From MGBC120314 sp051877855 (GTDB taxonomy: Bacteria > Bacillota > Clostridia > Lachnospirales > Lachnospiraceae): a DNA stretch of 39,924 bases. The stretch is taken from positions 1-39,924 of the forward strand of contig JBJEJH010000023.1 of the NCBI GenBank assembly GCA_051877855.1, read 5' to 3'. The translations under genes and the position numbers were made by a program. Shown one piece after another: positions 13,848 through 22,643 of the stretch; within the stretch, counting starts at the first letter, position 1; the number at the start of each line of letters is the position of its first letter. The notes under the pieces are model-generated. The model was not told the DNA's origin. It saw nothing but the letters and a program-made list of their open reading frames with translations, and did not search any database.

Positions 13848-16478
13848 ATGGAAAAGATTGTGTTAATTGATGGTCATAGTATATTAAACAGAGCATTTTA
13901 TGGTGTTCCGGATCTTACCAATTCGGAGGGATTACACACGAATGCCGTATATGGTTTTCTTAATATTATGTTAAAGATTCTGGAGGAAGAAAATCCGGAA
14001 TACCTGACGGTGGCATTTGATGTAAAGGCGCCGACTTTCCGCCATAAGATGTTTGCGGAATATAAGGGAACGAGAAAACCAATGCCGCCGGAACTGCATG
14101 AACAGGTACCGCTGATCAAAGAAGTGTTAACTGCAATGGGGATTAAGGTTATGGAACTGCCGGGATATGAGGCAGATGATCTTCTTGGTACGGTGGGAAG
14201 AATGGCAGAAGAAAAGGGGCTGGCTGTTTCGATTATTTCCGGTGACCGGGATCTTCTTCAATTGGCAACAAAAAATGTTCAGATTCGTATTCCTAAAACA
14301 AAGAAGGGTGTAACGGAGATTGAAAATTACTATGATGAGGATGTTGTCAGAACTTATCAGGTAACCCCGCAGGAATTTATTGATTTGAAGGCTTTGATGG
14401 GAGATACGGCGGATAATATTCCGGGAGCACCGGGGATTGGTGAGAAGACAGCTACCGCAATTATTACCAAATATCATTCCGTTGAAGGTGCTTATGAACA
14501 TTTGGAGGAAGTTACACCGAACAAGGCTAAAATTTCATTGACTGAAAATAAAGATCTGGTCACATTAAGCAAAGTTTTGGCTACGATTAATGTTCATGCA
14601 CCACTGGATTATAATTTTGATGAGGCCAGACTTGGCAATATTTTTACGGAAAGTGCTTACGAAATGTTTAAGCGCTTTGAGTTTAAATCCCTGCTAAAAA
14701 AATTTTCGGCGACACAGAGTATTGGCGTGCAGGATGTTCTTCATAAATTAAAAGTGATGGACGATTTTAATGAAGTCATGGATTATATGGATAGAGTGTC
14801 CGAAAAGTCCGGGAATCCGTATGTTTCGGTTGAATTTCTTCGTGATGGAATGAGTCTTTTGGGAGTCAGTATGGTTTCCGGTGCAGATGAATTCGTTTAT
14901 ATTCCGGTGGAGAATTTTGTTACAGGGGAATATTTGATTCAAGCGGTTCAAAAGATTGCCGGTAATAAAACGGTGATATCCATGGATCTTAAACAGGATT
15001 ATGAGATTATGGAAGGCCCCGGAGATGGTAAATTTGAGGACATTAAGATTGCAGCATATCTTCTGAATCCATTGAAGGATTCGTATAACTATGATGACCT
15101 TGCCAGGGATTATCTGAATATGACCTTACCTTCGGCTATGGAACTTCGCAAAAATCCTTGTGAGGTTTTGCCGGATGCCGAAAAGGCGATTGTGTCTTTG
15201 AATGCATATTGTGCATATATGGCTTATGATAAATTGTGTAATGCCCTAAAGGATGAAAACATGATGGAACTCTATCAGACCATTGAAATTCCATTGGTTG
15301 AAGTTCTTTATGATATGGAAAAACAGGGCATGAAGGTGGATCAAGGCAGCTTAAAAGAGTACGGTGAAAAGTTAAGTGTAAGAATTAAAGAACTTGAGGC
15401 AAGGATTTATGAACTTGCCGGTATGCAGTTTAATATCAATTCTCCGAAGCAATTAGGGGAGATCCTTTTTGAAAAAATGGGGTTAAAGGGTGGAAAGAAG
15501 ACCAAGACCGGTTATTCCACATCAGCAGAGGTTTTGGAAAAGTTAAAGGATGATCACCCGATGGTTGCATTGATTCTGGAGTATCGACAGCTGACTAAAT
15601 TAAAATCAACCTATGCGGATGGTCTTGCTGCCTGTATCGGTGAGGATGGCAGGATTCATAGTAAGTTTAATCAGACGATTACGGCAACAGGGCGTATTAG
15701 TTCTACAGAACCTAATCTTCAGAATATTCCTATCCGTATGGAGCTTGGAAGACAGATCCGTAAGGTGTTTGTGCCTCAGGAAGATTATGTCTATGTGGAT
15801 GCGGATTATTCACAGATTGAACTTCGTATTCTGGCACATATGTCCGGAGATGATAAGTTGATTGAGGCCTACAATCAGGCTCAGGATATTCATCGTATCA
15901 CAGCAAGCCAGGTGTTCCATGTTCCTATGGAGGAAGTGACGGATCAGCTTCGTCGAAATGCCAAGGCAGTTAATTTTGGTATTGTGTATGGAATAAGTTC
16001 ATTTGGATTAAGTCAGGATCTTAGTATATCCAAGAAAGAAGCGGCAGAATTTATCGAACGATATTTTGATACGTTTCCGGGAATTAAGTCCTATTTGGAT
16101 GGTCTTGTTTCATCCGCCAAAAAGGATGGTTATATTACGACGATGTATGGACGTAAACGACCGATTCCGGAGTTGGCCTCTGCAAACTTTATGCAGCGTT
16201 CTTTTGGGGAAAGAATTGCCATGAATTCACCGATTCAGGGAACTGCAGCGGATATTATTAAATTGGCAATGATTCGTGTGCACAACGCAATGAAAGAAAG
16301 AAATTTAAAATCAAGGTTAGTGTTGCAGGTGCATGATGAGTTGTTGATTGAGTGTCATAAGGATGAGCTTGAACAGGTTCAGCAGATTATGGCCAAGGAG
16401 ATGGTTCAGGTAGCAAAGCTTAGAGTTCCTTTGGAAATTGATATGCATGTCGGAAAAGATTGGTTTGAGGCAAAGTAA
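13848..16478 (+). CDS. polA: DNA polymerase I
   Basis: The 876-residue protein is slightly shorter than the E. coli enzyme (928). It has a 5' nuclease domain (about 1-290; DGHSILNRAFYG, ISGDRDLLQL, GIGEKTA), a degenerate 3' exonuclease domain (about 300-480) and a polymerase domain. Polymerase motifs are complete: motif A DADYSQIELR with catalytic D653, motif B RRNAKAVNFGIVYG, and motif C VHDE at 828-831. The proofreading DxE motif is lost: the stretch at about 325-330 reads YVSVEF. Proofreading is therefore probably absent, as in several Gram-positive Pol I enzymes. The role is Okazaki-fragment maturation and repair. Its TAA overlaps the ATG of coaE. Confidence 0.97.
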   Translation: MEKIVLIDGHSILNRAFYGVPDLTNSEGLHTNAVYGFLNIMLKILEEENPEYLTVAFDVKAPTFRHKMFAEYKGTRKPMPPELHEQVPLIKEVLTAMGIKVMELPGYEADDLLGTVGRMAEEKGLAVSIISGDRDLLQLATKNVQIRIPKTKKGVTEIENYYDEDVVRTYQVTPQEFIDLKALMGDTADNIPGAPGIGEKTATAIITKYHSVEGAYEHLEEVTPNKAKISLTENKDLVTLSKVLATINVHAPLDYNFDEARLGNIFTESAYEMFKRFEFKSLLKKFSATQSIGVQDVLHKLKVMDDFNEVMDYMDRVSEKSGNPYVSVEFLRDGMSLLGVSMVSGADEFVYIPVENFVTGEYLIQAVQKIAGNKTVISMDLKQDYEIMEGPGDGKFEDIKIAAYLLNPLKDSYNYDDLARDYLNMTLPSAMELRKNPCEVLPDAEKAIVSLNAYCAYMAYDKLCNALKDENMMELYQTIEIPLVEVLYDMEKQGMKVDQGSLKEYGEKLSVRIKELEARIYELAGMQFNINSPKQLGEILFEKMGLKGGKKTKTGYSTSAEVLEKLKDDHPMVALILEYRQLTKLKSTYADGLAACIGEDGRIHSKFNQTITATGRISSTEPNLQNIPIRMELGRQIRKVFVPQEDYVYVDADYSQIELRILAHMSGDDKLIEAYNQAQDIHRITASQVFHVPMEEVTDQLRRNAKAVNFGIVYGISSFGLSQDLSISKKEAAEFIERYFDTFPGIKSYLDGLVSSAKKDGYITTMYGRKRPIPELASANFMQRSFGERIAMNSPIQGTAADIIKLAMIRVHNAMKERNLKSRLVLQVHDELLIECHKDELEQVQQIMAKEMVQVAKLRVPLEIDMHVGKDWFEAK

Positions 16479-17068
16479 TGAAGGTAATTGGTATTACAGG
16501 TGGAGTCGGTTCCGGAAAATCTACGGTTTTGGATCTTCTGGAAAAGGAATTTGGAGCCTATGTGATCCGCACGGATGACGTGGGAAGGCATGTATTGGAT
16601 CCCGGGACGATGGGGTTTAATGAGGTCGTTGAACTCTTTGGTGAGGATTTGGTTTTACCTTCCGGAGAGATTGACCGAAATATGCTTGCGCAGATTGTTT
16701 TTCATGATAAGGAACAATTAGTAAAATTAAACAGAATCGTACATCCTAAGGTTAAACAATATGTTAAGGAAGAACTGAAAAGAATTCGTAACACGGAACA
16801 ATATGATCTTTTTGTCATCGAATCTGCGTTGTTATATGAGGATCATTATGAGCTTCTTTGTGATGAGACATGGTATATCTATGTGAATACAGATACCAGA
16901 AAGAAACGTCTTATGGATTCCCGGGGATACACTGAAGAAAAATGCAATGAGATCATGAATAACCAGTTGAGTGATGGTGAATTTCGCGAAAAGTGCGATA
17001 TAATCATTGATAATAACGGTTCCGAACAATGCATGTCGGATACACTTAAAAAAGTGCTAGAAGTCTAG
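16478..17068 (+). CDS. coaE: Dephospho-CoA kinase
   Basis: The 196-residue P-loop kinase catalyses the last step of CoA synthesis, ATP + dephospho-CoA to CoA. Walker A GGVGSGKST is at residues 8-16, followed by the family motifs IRTDDVGRHVLDPG and RIVHPKV. The start overlaps the polA stop by one base (TAATG), a polA-coaE pairing seen in many Firmicutes. The last codons form the ascending arm of a terminator, with the TAG stop inside the stem. Confidence 0.95.
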   Translation: MKVIGITGGVGSGKSTVLDLLEKEFGAYVIRTDDVGRHVLDPGTMGFNEVVELFGEDLVLPSGEIDRNMLAQIVFHDKEQLVKLNRIVHPKVKQYVKEELKRIRNTEQYDLFVIESALLYEDHYELLCDETWYIYVNTDTRKKRLMDSRGYTEEKCNEIMNNQLSDGEFREKCDIIIDNNGSEQCMSDTLKKVLEV

Positions 17069-17080
17069 CACTTTTTGTGT
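17049..17080 (+). terminator. Terminator overlapping the coaE stop codon
   Basis: A perfect 12-base stem (17049-17060 with 17065-17076) has a 4-base loop and ends in five T residues. The coaE stop TAG (17066-17068) lies in the descending arm. Confidence 0.92.
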
Positions 17081-17102
17081 TATTCTGTAGATTAGGTATA
17101 TT
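17075..17102 (+). promoter_or_regulatory. Possible promoter for the FtsA-like gene
   Basis: TTGTGT (17075-17080), a 16-base spacer and TATATT (17097-17102) overlap the tail of the coaE terminator. The surrounding AT-rich sequence offers other -10 choices, so this is tentative. Confidence 0.4.
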
Positions 17103-17134
17103 ATATTATAAGACGATGGAGGAAGAAGAATATC

Positions 17135-19276
17135 ATGACATCAGGAATGAATCAGAATGATCTGGTATTTGGTCTGGATATAGGAACACGTAATGTCGTT
17201 GGAGTCGTTGGATATTTGGAACACAATCGTTTCAAAGTCGTTGCAATGGCATTAAAGGAACACGAAACCCGTGCTATGCTTGATGGACAGATTCATGATA
17301 TTTTTAAAGTTGGCGATACCATTCGCGCTGTGAAATATCAGTTGGAAAAGCAGCTTGGATGTGAATTATCAGAGGTATGTATTGCTGCGGCAGGTCGTGT
17401 ACTTCGGACCATTGATGTACATGTGGATTATGAGTTAGAACAGGAAACAAGAATTAATCAGGAACATATTTATTCTTTGGATATGCTGGGGGTTGAGAAG
17501 GCCCATGAAATTATAAATGATGGAAGTAGTGATATTAAGTTCTATTGTGTGGGAAACACACCTACAAAGTATTATTTAAATGGTTATGGAATAGGTAGTC
17601 TTGAAGGTCATAAGGCAAATCGTGTGGGTGTTGATCTTATCGCAACATTTCTTCCGGAAGAGGTTGTGGATGGTCTTTATGAGGCAGTGGACTATGCGGG
17701 ACTTTCGGTTGCAAGTCTTACCTTAGAGCCGATTGCAGCCATTAATGTTGCCATTCCGGAACAGTATCGTCTGCTTAACATCGCACTGGTGGATGTTGGT
17801 GCAGGCACGTCGGATATTTGTATTACCAAAGCCGGAAGCATTGCTTCCTATGGTATGATTCCATATGCGGGAGATGAAATTACAGAAGTTATTGCACAGA
17901 AATACCTGGTTGATTTTAACACCGCTGAGAGGATTAAATTAGGTGCGGCAAAGAAAAAGGGTATTATTAATTTTAAGGATATTATGGGACTTGCACAGAA
18001 GACGGAGTCCGAGGAAGTGCGTGACACTGTGGATGAAATCGTTTCGAAGATTACCAGGGAGTGTGGAGCCCGTATTATTGAATTAAACGGCGGAAAGCCT
18101 GTCAGTGCTGTTTTTGTTGTTGGCGGAGGTGGTAAGATTCCGTTCTACACTGAAAAATTAGCGAAAGAACTGGGTATTCCCGGTGAGCGTGTGGCACTTC
18201 GTGGAGAGGAAGTGTTGTCGAAGATTGACATTCAGGTGGATGGGTTTGAAAAAGATTCATTATTTGTTACACCAATTGGTATCTGTATGAATTATTATGC
18301 CCAGAAAAATAGTTTTGTCTTCGTTCAGGTCAACGGAGAACGGATTAAGCTTTATGATAATAACCGCCTGACGGTCATTGATGCGTTATTGCAGGCAGGT
18401 TATCCAAATGATAATCTCTTTCCTAGACGGGGCAAGGAATTAGAATTTACCGTCAATGGAAAAGCACGGCTGGCCCGGGGTGAATTTGGTGAGGCAGCTG
18501 TCATTAAGGTCAATGGTAAAGAGATGAATATGAATGCTTCCATTGAGAAGAATGATAAGATTGAAGTGACGGAGTCCTCCATTGGTAAAGCTGCAACGAT
18601 TACCATCGGACAGCTGGAAGAATTCAAATCAGTGGTACAGTTTACGGTAAATGGTAAGCAGGTATCCTGTCCGAAATTTGCTTATGTGAATGGCGAATTA
18701 CAATCGGAGTATTATGAAATTCAGAATGGTGACCATATTTCCATGGAGAATTTCTATACGGTAAGGCAGTTGTTTGAGTTTCTGGACATTGATATTACAC
18801 AGTCGGATATCTATGTTAATAATATGCTTGCCGATGCAGATACGAAGGTTTATGAGAATTTTACAGTGGAACAGCGCGGAATGTTCTCCGATTTAAAGGA
18901 CGAAGATGAAGCTTTGTATGAGGAATCCTCCGATAGGAGCAATGAGGAAGCGCAGGAGATTTCAACAAATAATCCGCATAGTGGAAATGTCAGTGGCAAT
19001 TCGGAACATGGTGCAACATCGAAGACTGATTCCGGAGAAGACGGGGAACGTGATGTTGTTAAAGAAATCCATGATCTTCATGTTCTGGTGAATCAGACAC
19101 CGGTATGTCTGTCGGGAAAGACGGATTATGTGGTTGTGGATGTGTTTCTCTTCTATGAATTTGATCTTTCAAAACCAAGGGGAACAAGGGTAGTAATTAA
19201 GGTTAATTCACAGGAGGCAGAGTACTCGCAGGCCTTGAATGAAGGCGATATTATAGACATATATTGGGAGCAGTAA
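17135..19276 (+). CDS. FtsA-like actin-fold ATPase with long C-terminal extension
   Basis: The protein is 713 residues. The first about 385 are an actin/Hsp70-type fold of the FtsA/PilM group: phosphate-1 LVFGLDIGTRNVVG, phosphate-2 LVDVGAGTSDI at about 219, and adenosine loop VVGGGGKIP. FtsA itself is about 400-450 residues, so about 300 extra residues are present. The extension contains at least three similar beta-rich segments with a V-N-G/N core (VQVNGERIKLYDN..., FTVNGKQVS..., VLVNQTPVCLSGK...), separated by an acidic Ser/Asn-rich linker (about 590-640). It ends GDIIDIYWEQ, resembling beta-grasp/ThiS-like endings. No typical FtsA C-terminal membrane-binding helix is seen. A role tethering division, shape or pilus machinery is possible; which one is unknown. 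The ATG follows GGAGGA by 11 bases. Confidence 0.8.
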   Translation: MTSGMNQNDLVFGLDIGTRNVVGVVGYLEHNRFKVVAMALKEHETRAMLDGQIHDIFKVGDTIRAVKYQLEKQLGCELSEVCIAAAGRVLRTIDVHVDYELEQETRINQEHIYSLDMLGVEKAHEIINDGSSDIKFYCVGNTPTKYYLNGYGIGSLEGHKANRVGVDLIATFLPEEVVDGLYEAVDYAGLSVASLTLEPIAAINVAIPEQYRLLNIALVDVGAGTSDICITKAGSIASYGMIPYAGDEITEVIAQKYLVDFNTAERIKLGAAKKKGIINFKDIMGLAQKTESEEVRDTVDEIVSKITRECGARIIELNGGKPVSAVFVVGGGGKIPFYTEKLAKELGIPGERVALRGEEVLSKIDIQVDGFEKDSLFVTPIGICMNYYAQKNSFVFVQVNGERIKLYDNNRLTVIDALLQAGYPNDNLFPRRGKELEFTVNGKARLARGEFGEAAVIKVNGKEMNMNASIEKNDKIEVTESSIGKAATITIGQLEEFKSVVQFTVNGKQVSCPKFAYVNGELQSEYYEIQNGDHISMENFYTVRQLFEFLDIDITQSDIYVNNMLADADTKVYENFTVEQRGMFSDLKDEDEALYEESSDRSNEEAQEISTNNPHSGNVSGNSEHGATSKTDSGEDGERDVVKEIHDLHVLVNQTPVCLSGKTDYVVVDVFLFYEFDLSKPRGTRVVIKVNSQEAEYSQALNEGDIIDIYWEQ

Positions 19277-19282
19277 AATAAA

Positions 19283-20083
19283 ATGAGAATGAGGAGTATT
19301 GCCAGTGGAAGTAGTGGCAATTGTATATACATAGGTTCCGACAATACCCATATTCTGGTGGATGACGGAATTAGCAGGAAACGAGTAGAAAACGGATTAA
19401 ACAGTATTGATATTTCGATCAGTGATCTGTCGGCTATTTTTGTGACCCATGAGCATTCGGATCATATTGACGGATTGGGAGTCCTTTTGAAAAAGAATCC
19501 GATTCCGGTCTATGCATCCAGGGGAACGATTGATGGAATGGTAAGTTATGCTAAGATGAAGGATGTGGATCCGGCATTATTTCACGTTATCGATGAAAAT
19601 CAGGATATTATGATTCAAGATTTGAAGGTTCATTCGATGCATATTTATCATGATGCCAACCAGCCTTTAGCTTATACTTTTGAAGATTCACACAATAAGA
19701 AAATGGGTGTAATCACCGATTTGGGACATTATGATGATTATATTGTCAATCAGCTTAAAGGAATGAATTCTCTGCTGATTGAGGCTAATTATGATATTCG
19801 TATGTTGGAGGCCGGGAAGTATCCCTATTATCTAAAAAGACGAATCCTTGGAGACCATGGGCATCTGTCCAATGAGGCATCCGGCAGGCTCCTTAACGAG
19901 CTCTTAAATGATGGGATGGAACATGTACTTCTGGGGCATCTTAGTCATGAAAACAATTATGCGGATCTGGCATTTGAGACTGTGCGCATGGAAATTAATC
20001 TTGGAGAAAATGAATATAAGGCGGAGGATTTTGATATCCGGGTGGCGGATCGACAGGAACCATCGCATTTGATTGAATTATAA
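19283..20083 (+). CDS. WalJ/YycJ-like MBL-fold metallo-hydrolase
   Basis: The 266-residue beta-lactamase-fold enzyme opens with the WalJ (YycJ/VicX) hallmark IASGSSGNC. The metal motif is THEHSDHIDG, with further ligands likely in HIYHDA, TDLGHYDD and LLGHLSHEN. In other Firmicutes this family is linked to cell wall control and DNA repair, and the protein is encoded with the WalRK two-component system, which is not present here. It lies 6 bases after the FtsA-like gene, so they are probably co-transcribed. Confidence 0.88.
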   Translation: MRMRSIASGSSGNCIYIGSDNTHILVDDGISRKRVENGLNSIDISISDLSAIFVTHEHSDHIDGLGVLLKKNPIPVYASRGTIDGMVSYAKMKDVDPALFHVIDENQDIMIQDLKVHSMHIYHDANQPLAYTFEDSHNKKMGVITDLGHYDDYIVNQLKGMNSLLIEANYDIRMLEAGKYPYYLKRRILGDHGHLSNEASGRLLNELLNDGMEHVLLGHLSHENNYADLAFETVRMEINLGENEYKAEDFDIRVADRQEPSHLIEL

Positions 20084-20138
20084 GAACAGAAAGTCCCTTG
20101 GGGTACTTTAATATTTAATACATTTATGGAGGATTATT

Positions 20139-20411
20139 ATGAAAAAGACAATTATTACAGTAGTAGGTAAGGATACCGTAGGAATTATTGCAAAAGTATG
20201 TACATATCTGGCAGAAAATGGTGTTAATATTCTTGATATTTCCCAGACCATTGTTCAGGAGTATTTTAACATGATGATGATTGTTGATATGAACAAGGCA
20301 ACAAAGAGTTTTGATATGATTTCCACAGAACTTGCAGCCCTTGGAGAGGATATCGGCGTTATCATTAAATGTCAGCATGAAGATATCTTTGACATGATGC
20401 ACAGAATTTAA
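20139..20411 (+). CDS. ACT-domain protein (UPF0237 family)
   Basis: The 90-residue protein is a single ACT domain (TIITVVGKDTVGIIAKVCTY, then a beta-alpha-beta layout). ACT domains usually bind amino acids or small ligands and act as regulators. GGAGG sits 6 bases before the ATG. It ends 14 bases before a PFL-like (DUF711) gene, a pairing conserved across many bacteria, which suggests it senses a ligand or regulates that partner. The ligand is unknown. Confidence 0.88.
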   Translation: MKKTIITVVGKDTVGIIAKVCTYLAENGVNILDISQTIVQEYFNMMMIVDMNKATKSFDMISTELAALGEDIGVIIKCQHEDIFDMMHRI

Positions 20412-20425
20412 TTCGGAGGATAAAG

Positions 20426-21790
20426 ATGATTAATTTATTTGAAGTTGTTGAGACGAATAAAATGATTGAACAGGAGAATCTGGATGTCCGTACCATTACC
20501 ATGGGTATTAATCTTCTGGACTGTGCAGACTCGGATTTAAATGTTACAAAGAAAAAGATTTATGACAAGATTACGACTCTGGCAAAGGATCTGGTAAGCG
20601 TTGGGGAGGAAATTTCGAGAGAATTCGGTATTCCAATCGTTAACAAGCGTATTTCGATTACCCCTATTTCACTGGTTGGTGGCGCTTGTTGTAAGACCAG
20701 TGATGATTATGTGGAAATTGCCAGGACACTTGATGAAGCAGCTAAGAAAGTGGGCGTGAATTTTTTGGGTGGTTATTCGGCCGTTGTTTCTAAGGGTATG
20801 ACCCGGAGTGATGAATTGTTGATTCGTTCGATTCCGAAGGCTTTGGCTGAGACGGATTTTATCTGTAGTTCGGTTAATGTTGGGTCCACCAAGACCGGAA
20901 TTAACATGGATGCGGTTAAGCTTCTGGGTGAGATTGTAAAGGAAACCGCAGAATATACGAAGGAGCGAGACTCCTTGGGCTGTGCCAAGCTTGTTGTTCT
21001 GTGCAATGCACCGGATGATAATCCTTTCATGGCCGGAGCATTTCACGGAGTATCCGAGGATGACGCCATTATCAATGTCGGAGTCAGTGGACCGGGTGTA
21101 GTTAAGTATGCACTGGAGCAGGTTCGTGGCGAGAGTTTTGAAGTGTTGTGTGAGACGATAAAAAAGACTGCATTTAAGATTACGCGTGTTGGTCAGCTGG
21201 TAGCCCAGGAAGCATCAAAGAGACTGAATGTTCCATTTGGTATTATTGATCTTTCTTTGGCACCAACACCTGCAGTGGGAGACAGTGTTGCAGATATTCT
21301 GCATGAGATTGGTCTTGAATATGCCGGTGCACCGGGAACAACAGCAGCACTTGCGTTATTAAATGACCAGGTGAAAAAAGGTGGCGTTATGGCATCTTCT
21401 TACGTTGGTGGTTTAAGTGGCGCATTTATCCCGGTTAGTGAAGATCAGGGAATGATTGATTCAGTTCTTGCAGGAGCCCTGACCATTGAAAAATTGGAAG
21501 CGATGACTTGTGTATGTTCGGTAGGTCTTGATATGATCGCGATTCCGGGTGATGTCGCAGCAACCACCATTTCCGGTATTATTGCGGATGAGGCAGCAAT
21601 TGGTATGGTGAACCAGAAAACAACTGCAGTACGTATTATTCCGGTAATCGGCAAGGGTGTTGGTGAGACTGTGGAATTCGGAGGACTGCTTGGTTATGCA
21701 CCGATTATGCCGGTAAATCAGTTTGATTGTAGCGCATTTGTGAATCGTGGCGGAAGAATTCCTGCCCCAATTCACAGCTTTAAGAACTAA
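20426..21790 (+). CDS. PFL-like protein of unknown function (DUF711/UPF0210)
   Basis: This is a 454-residue protein of the UPF0210 family, which is annotated as PFL-like because of fold similarity to pyruvate formate-lyase. The stretches GGACCKTSDDYVEIA, GGYSAVVSKGMT, FHGVSEDDAIINVGVSGPGV and LGYAPIMPVNQFDCSAFVNR are typical of the family. Its chemistry is not established, and no glycyl-radical loop is obvious. Coupled downstream of the ACT gene (14-base gap, GGAGG site), it likely works with it. Confidence 0.9.
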   Translation: MINLFEVVETNKMIEQENLDVRTITMGINLLDCADSDLNVTKKKIYDKITTLAKDLVSVGEEISREFGIPIVNKRISITPISLVGGACCKTSDDYVEIARTLDEAAKKVGVNFLGGYSAVVSKGMTRSDELLIRSIPKALAETDFICSSVNVGSTKTGINMDAVKLLGEIVKETAEYTKERDSLGCAKLVVLCNAPDDNPFMAGAFHGVSEDDAIINVGVSGPGVVKYALEQVRGESFEVLCETIKKTAFKITRVGQLVAQEASKRLNVPFGIIDLSLAPTPAVGDSVADILHEIGLEYAGAPGTTAALALLNDQVKKGGVMASSYVGGLSGAFIPVSEDQGMIDSVLAGALTIEKLEAMTCVCSVGLDMIAIPGDVAATTISGIIADEAAIGMVNQKTTAVRIIPVIGKGVGETVEFGGLLGYAPIMPVNQFDCSAFVNRGGRIPAPIHSFKN

Positions 21791-21803
21791 AGGAGTTGTA
21801 TTT

Positions 21804-22634
21804 ATGGTCATTGTGAAGATTGGAGACGGCATGGGCAATCAGATGTATAACTATGCATGTGGTTATGCGGCTGCCAAAAAGAATAATGATACGTTAAGGC
21901 TGGATATTTCAGAATGTGATAATTCCGATTTTCGTGATTATATGCTGGAAGATATCTTTAATATTGACTGCCATGATACCATTTCTTTTTCCAATAAGAC
22001 GGTGTTTCATAAGATCTTAAAGCGTCTGTGGCGGGATCTTTTTCATCATGTGATTTACGAGAATAAGAACTATATATTCTTATATGATGAACGTGTGTAT
22101 CGAAAGAAACGTTTTCGTAACAATTACCTTTATGGATATTGGCAGAATTTTCAGTTTTTTGATTTCTGCAGTGATGATATAAAGAGGCAGTTTACCTTCA
22201 AGTACCAGCAGAGTGAAGATGTAAAGTCTCTTGGAAACAAGTTTTCACAGGAAAATACCTGTGCCATTCATATTCGTGGCGGTGATATTGTTGGTCCGGC
22301 GTCGGAATATTTTCGGAAGGCAATCAGTTTGATGCAGGAGAAGAATCCACAGGTAGAGTATGTTGTCTTTACCAATGATAAGGAACGTGCTTCGGAGTGT
22401 ATGAAATCCTGGAATCCGGGTCTTCGGGTAAAATGTGTAGCGGATCTTGGTCAATTCAGTGATGTGGATGAATTCTATCTGATGAGCTGTTGTCAGAATC
22501 AGATTATATCCAACAGTACTTTTAGCTGGTGGGCAGCATATCTCAATAAGTATGATTCAAAAGTGATTATTGCACCGTTTATTAAAGAAGCCTCAAGTAA
22601 TATCTATCCTGAGGGGTGGAATGTAATTGAATAG
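21804..22634 (+). CDS. Glycosyltransferase family 11 (alpha-1,2-fucosyltransferase-like)
   Basis: The protein is 276 residues. The opening IGDGMGNQMYNYACGYA matches the GT11 start (GxGNQ-F-x-YA). The donor-binding motif reads HIRGGD, where HxRRGD is usual, and the C-terminal STFSWWAAYLN is the third family motif. GT11 enzymes transfer fucose from GDP-fucose to galactose in surface glycans. The ATG at 21804 has AGGAG 8 bases upstream. The longer frame from 21747 overlaps the DUF711 gene and lacks family similarity. The Arg-to-Gly change in the donor motif makes activity or donor identity less certain. Confidence 0.88.
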   Translation: MVIVKIGDGMGNQMYNYACGYAAAKKNNDTLRLDISECDNSDFRDYMLEDIFNIDCHDTISFSNKTVFHKILKRLWRDLFHHVIYENKNYIFLYDERVYRKKRFRNNYLYGYWQNFQFFDFCSDDIKRQFTFKYQQSEDVKSLGNKFSQENTCAIHIRGGDIVGPASEYFRKAISLMQEKNPQVEYVVFTNDKERASECMKSWNPGLRVKCVADLGQFSDVDEFYLMSCCQNQIISNSTFSWWAAYLNKYDSKVIIAPFIKEASSNIYPEGWNVIE

Positions 22635-22643
22635 GAGTTTGAA

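Noticed and set aside
15613..15861. Plus-strand frame of 82 codons inside polA
   Set aside because: It lies in another frame within the conserved polymerase domain, including motif A, which is unlikely to encode a second protein.
20090..20109. Short hairpin (AAAGTCCC/GGGTACTTT) after the WalJ-like gene
   Set aside because: The stem has a bulge and is short, and the T tract is interrupted, so a terminator cannot be supported.
20124..20402. Minus-strand frame of 92 codons opposite the ACT gene
   Set aside because: It is the mirror of a well-supported small gene and has low-complexity Asn/His-rich content typical of antisense frames.
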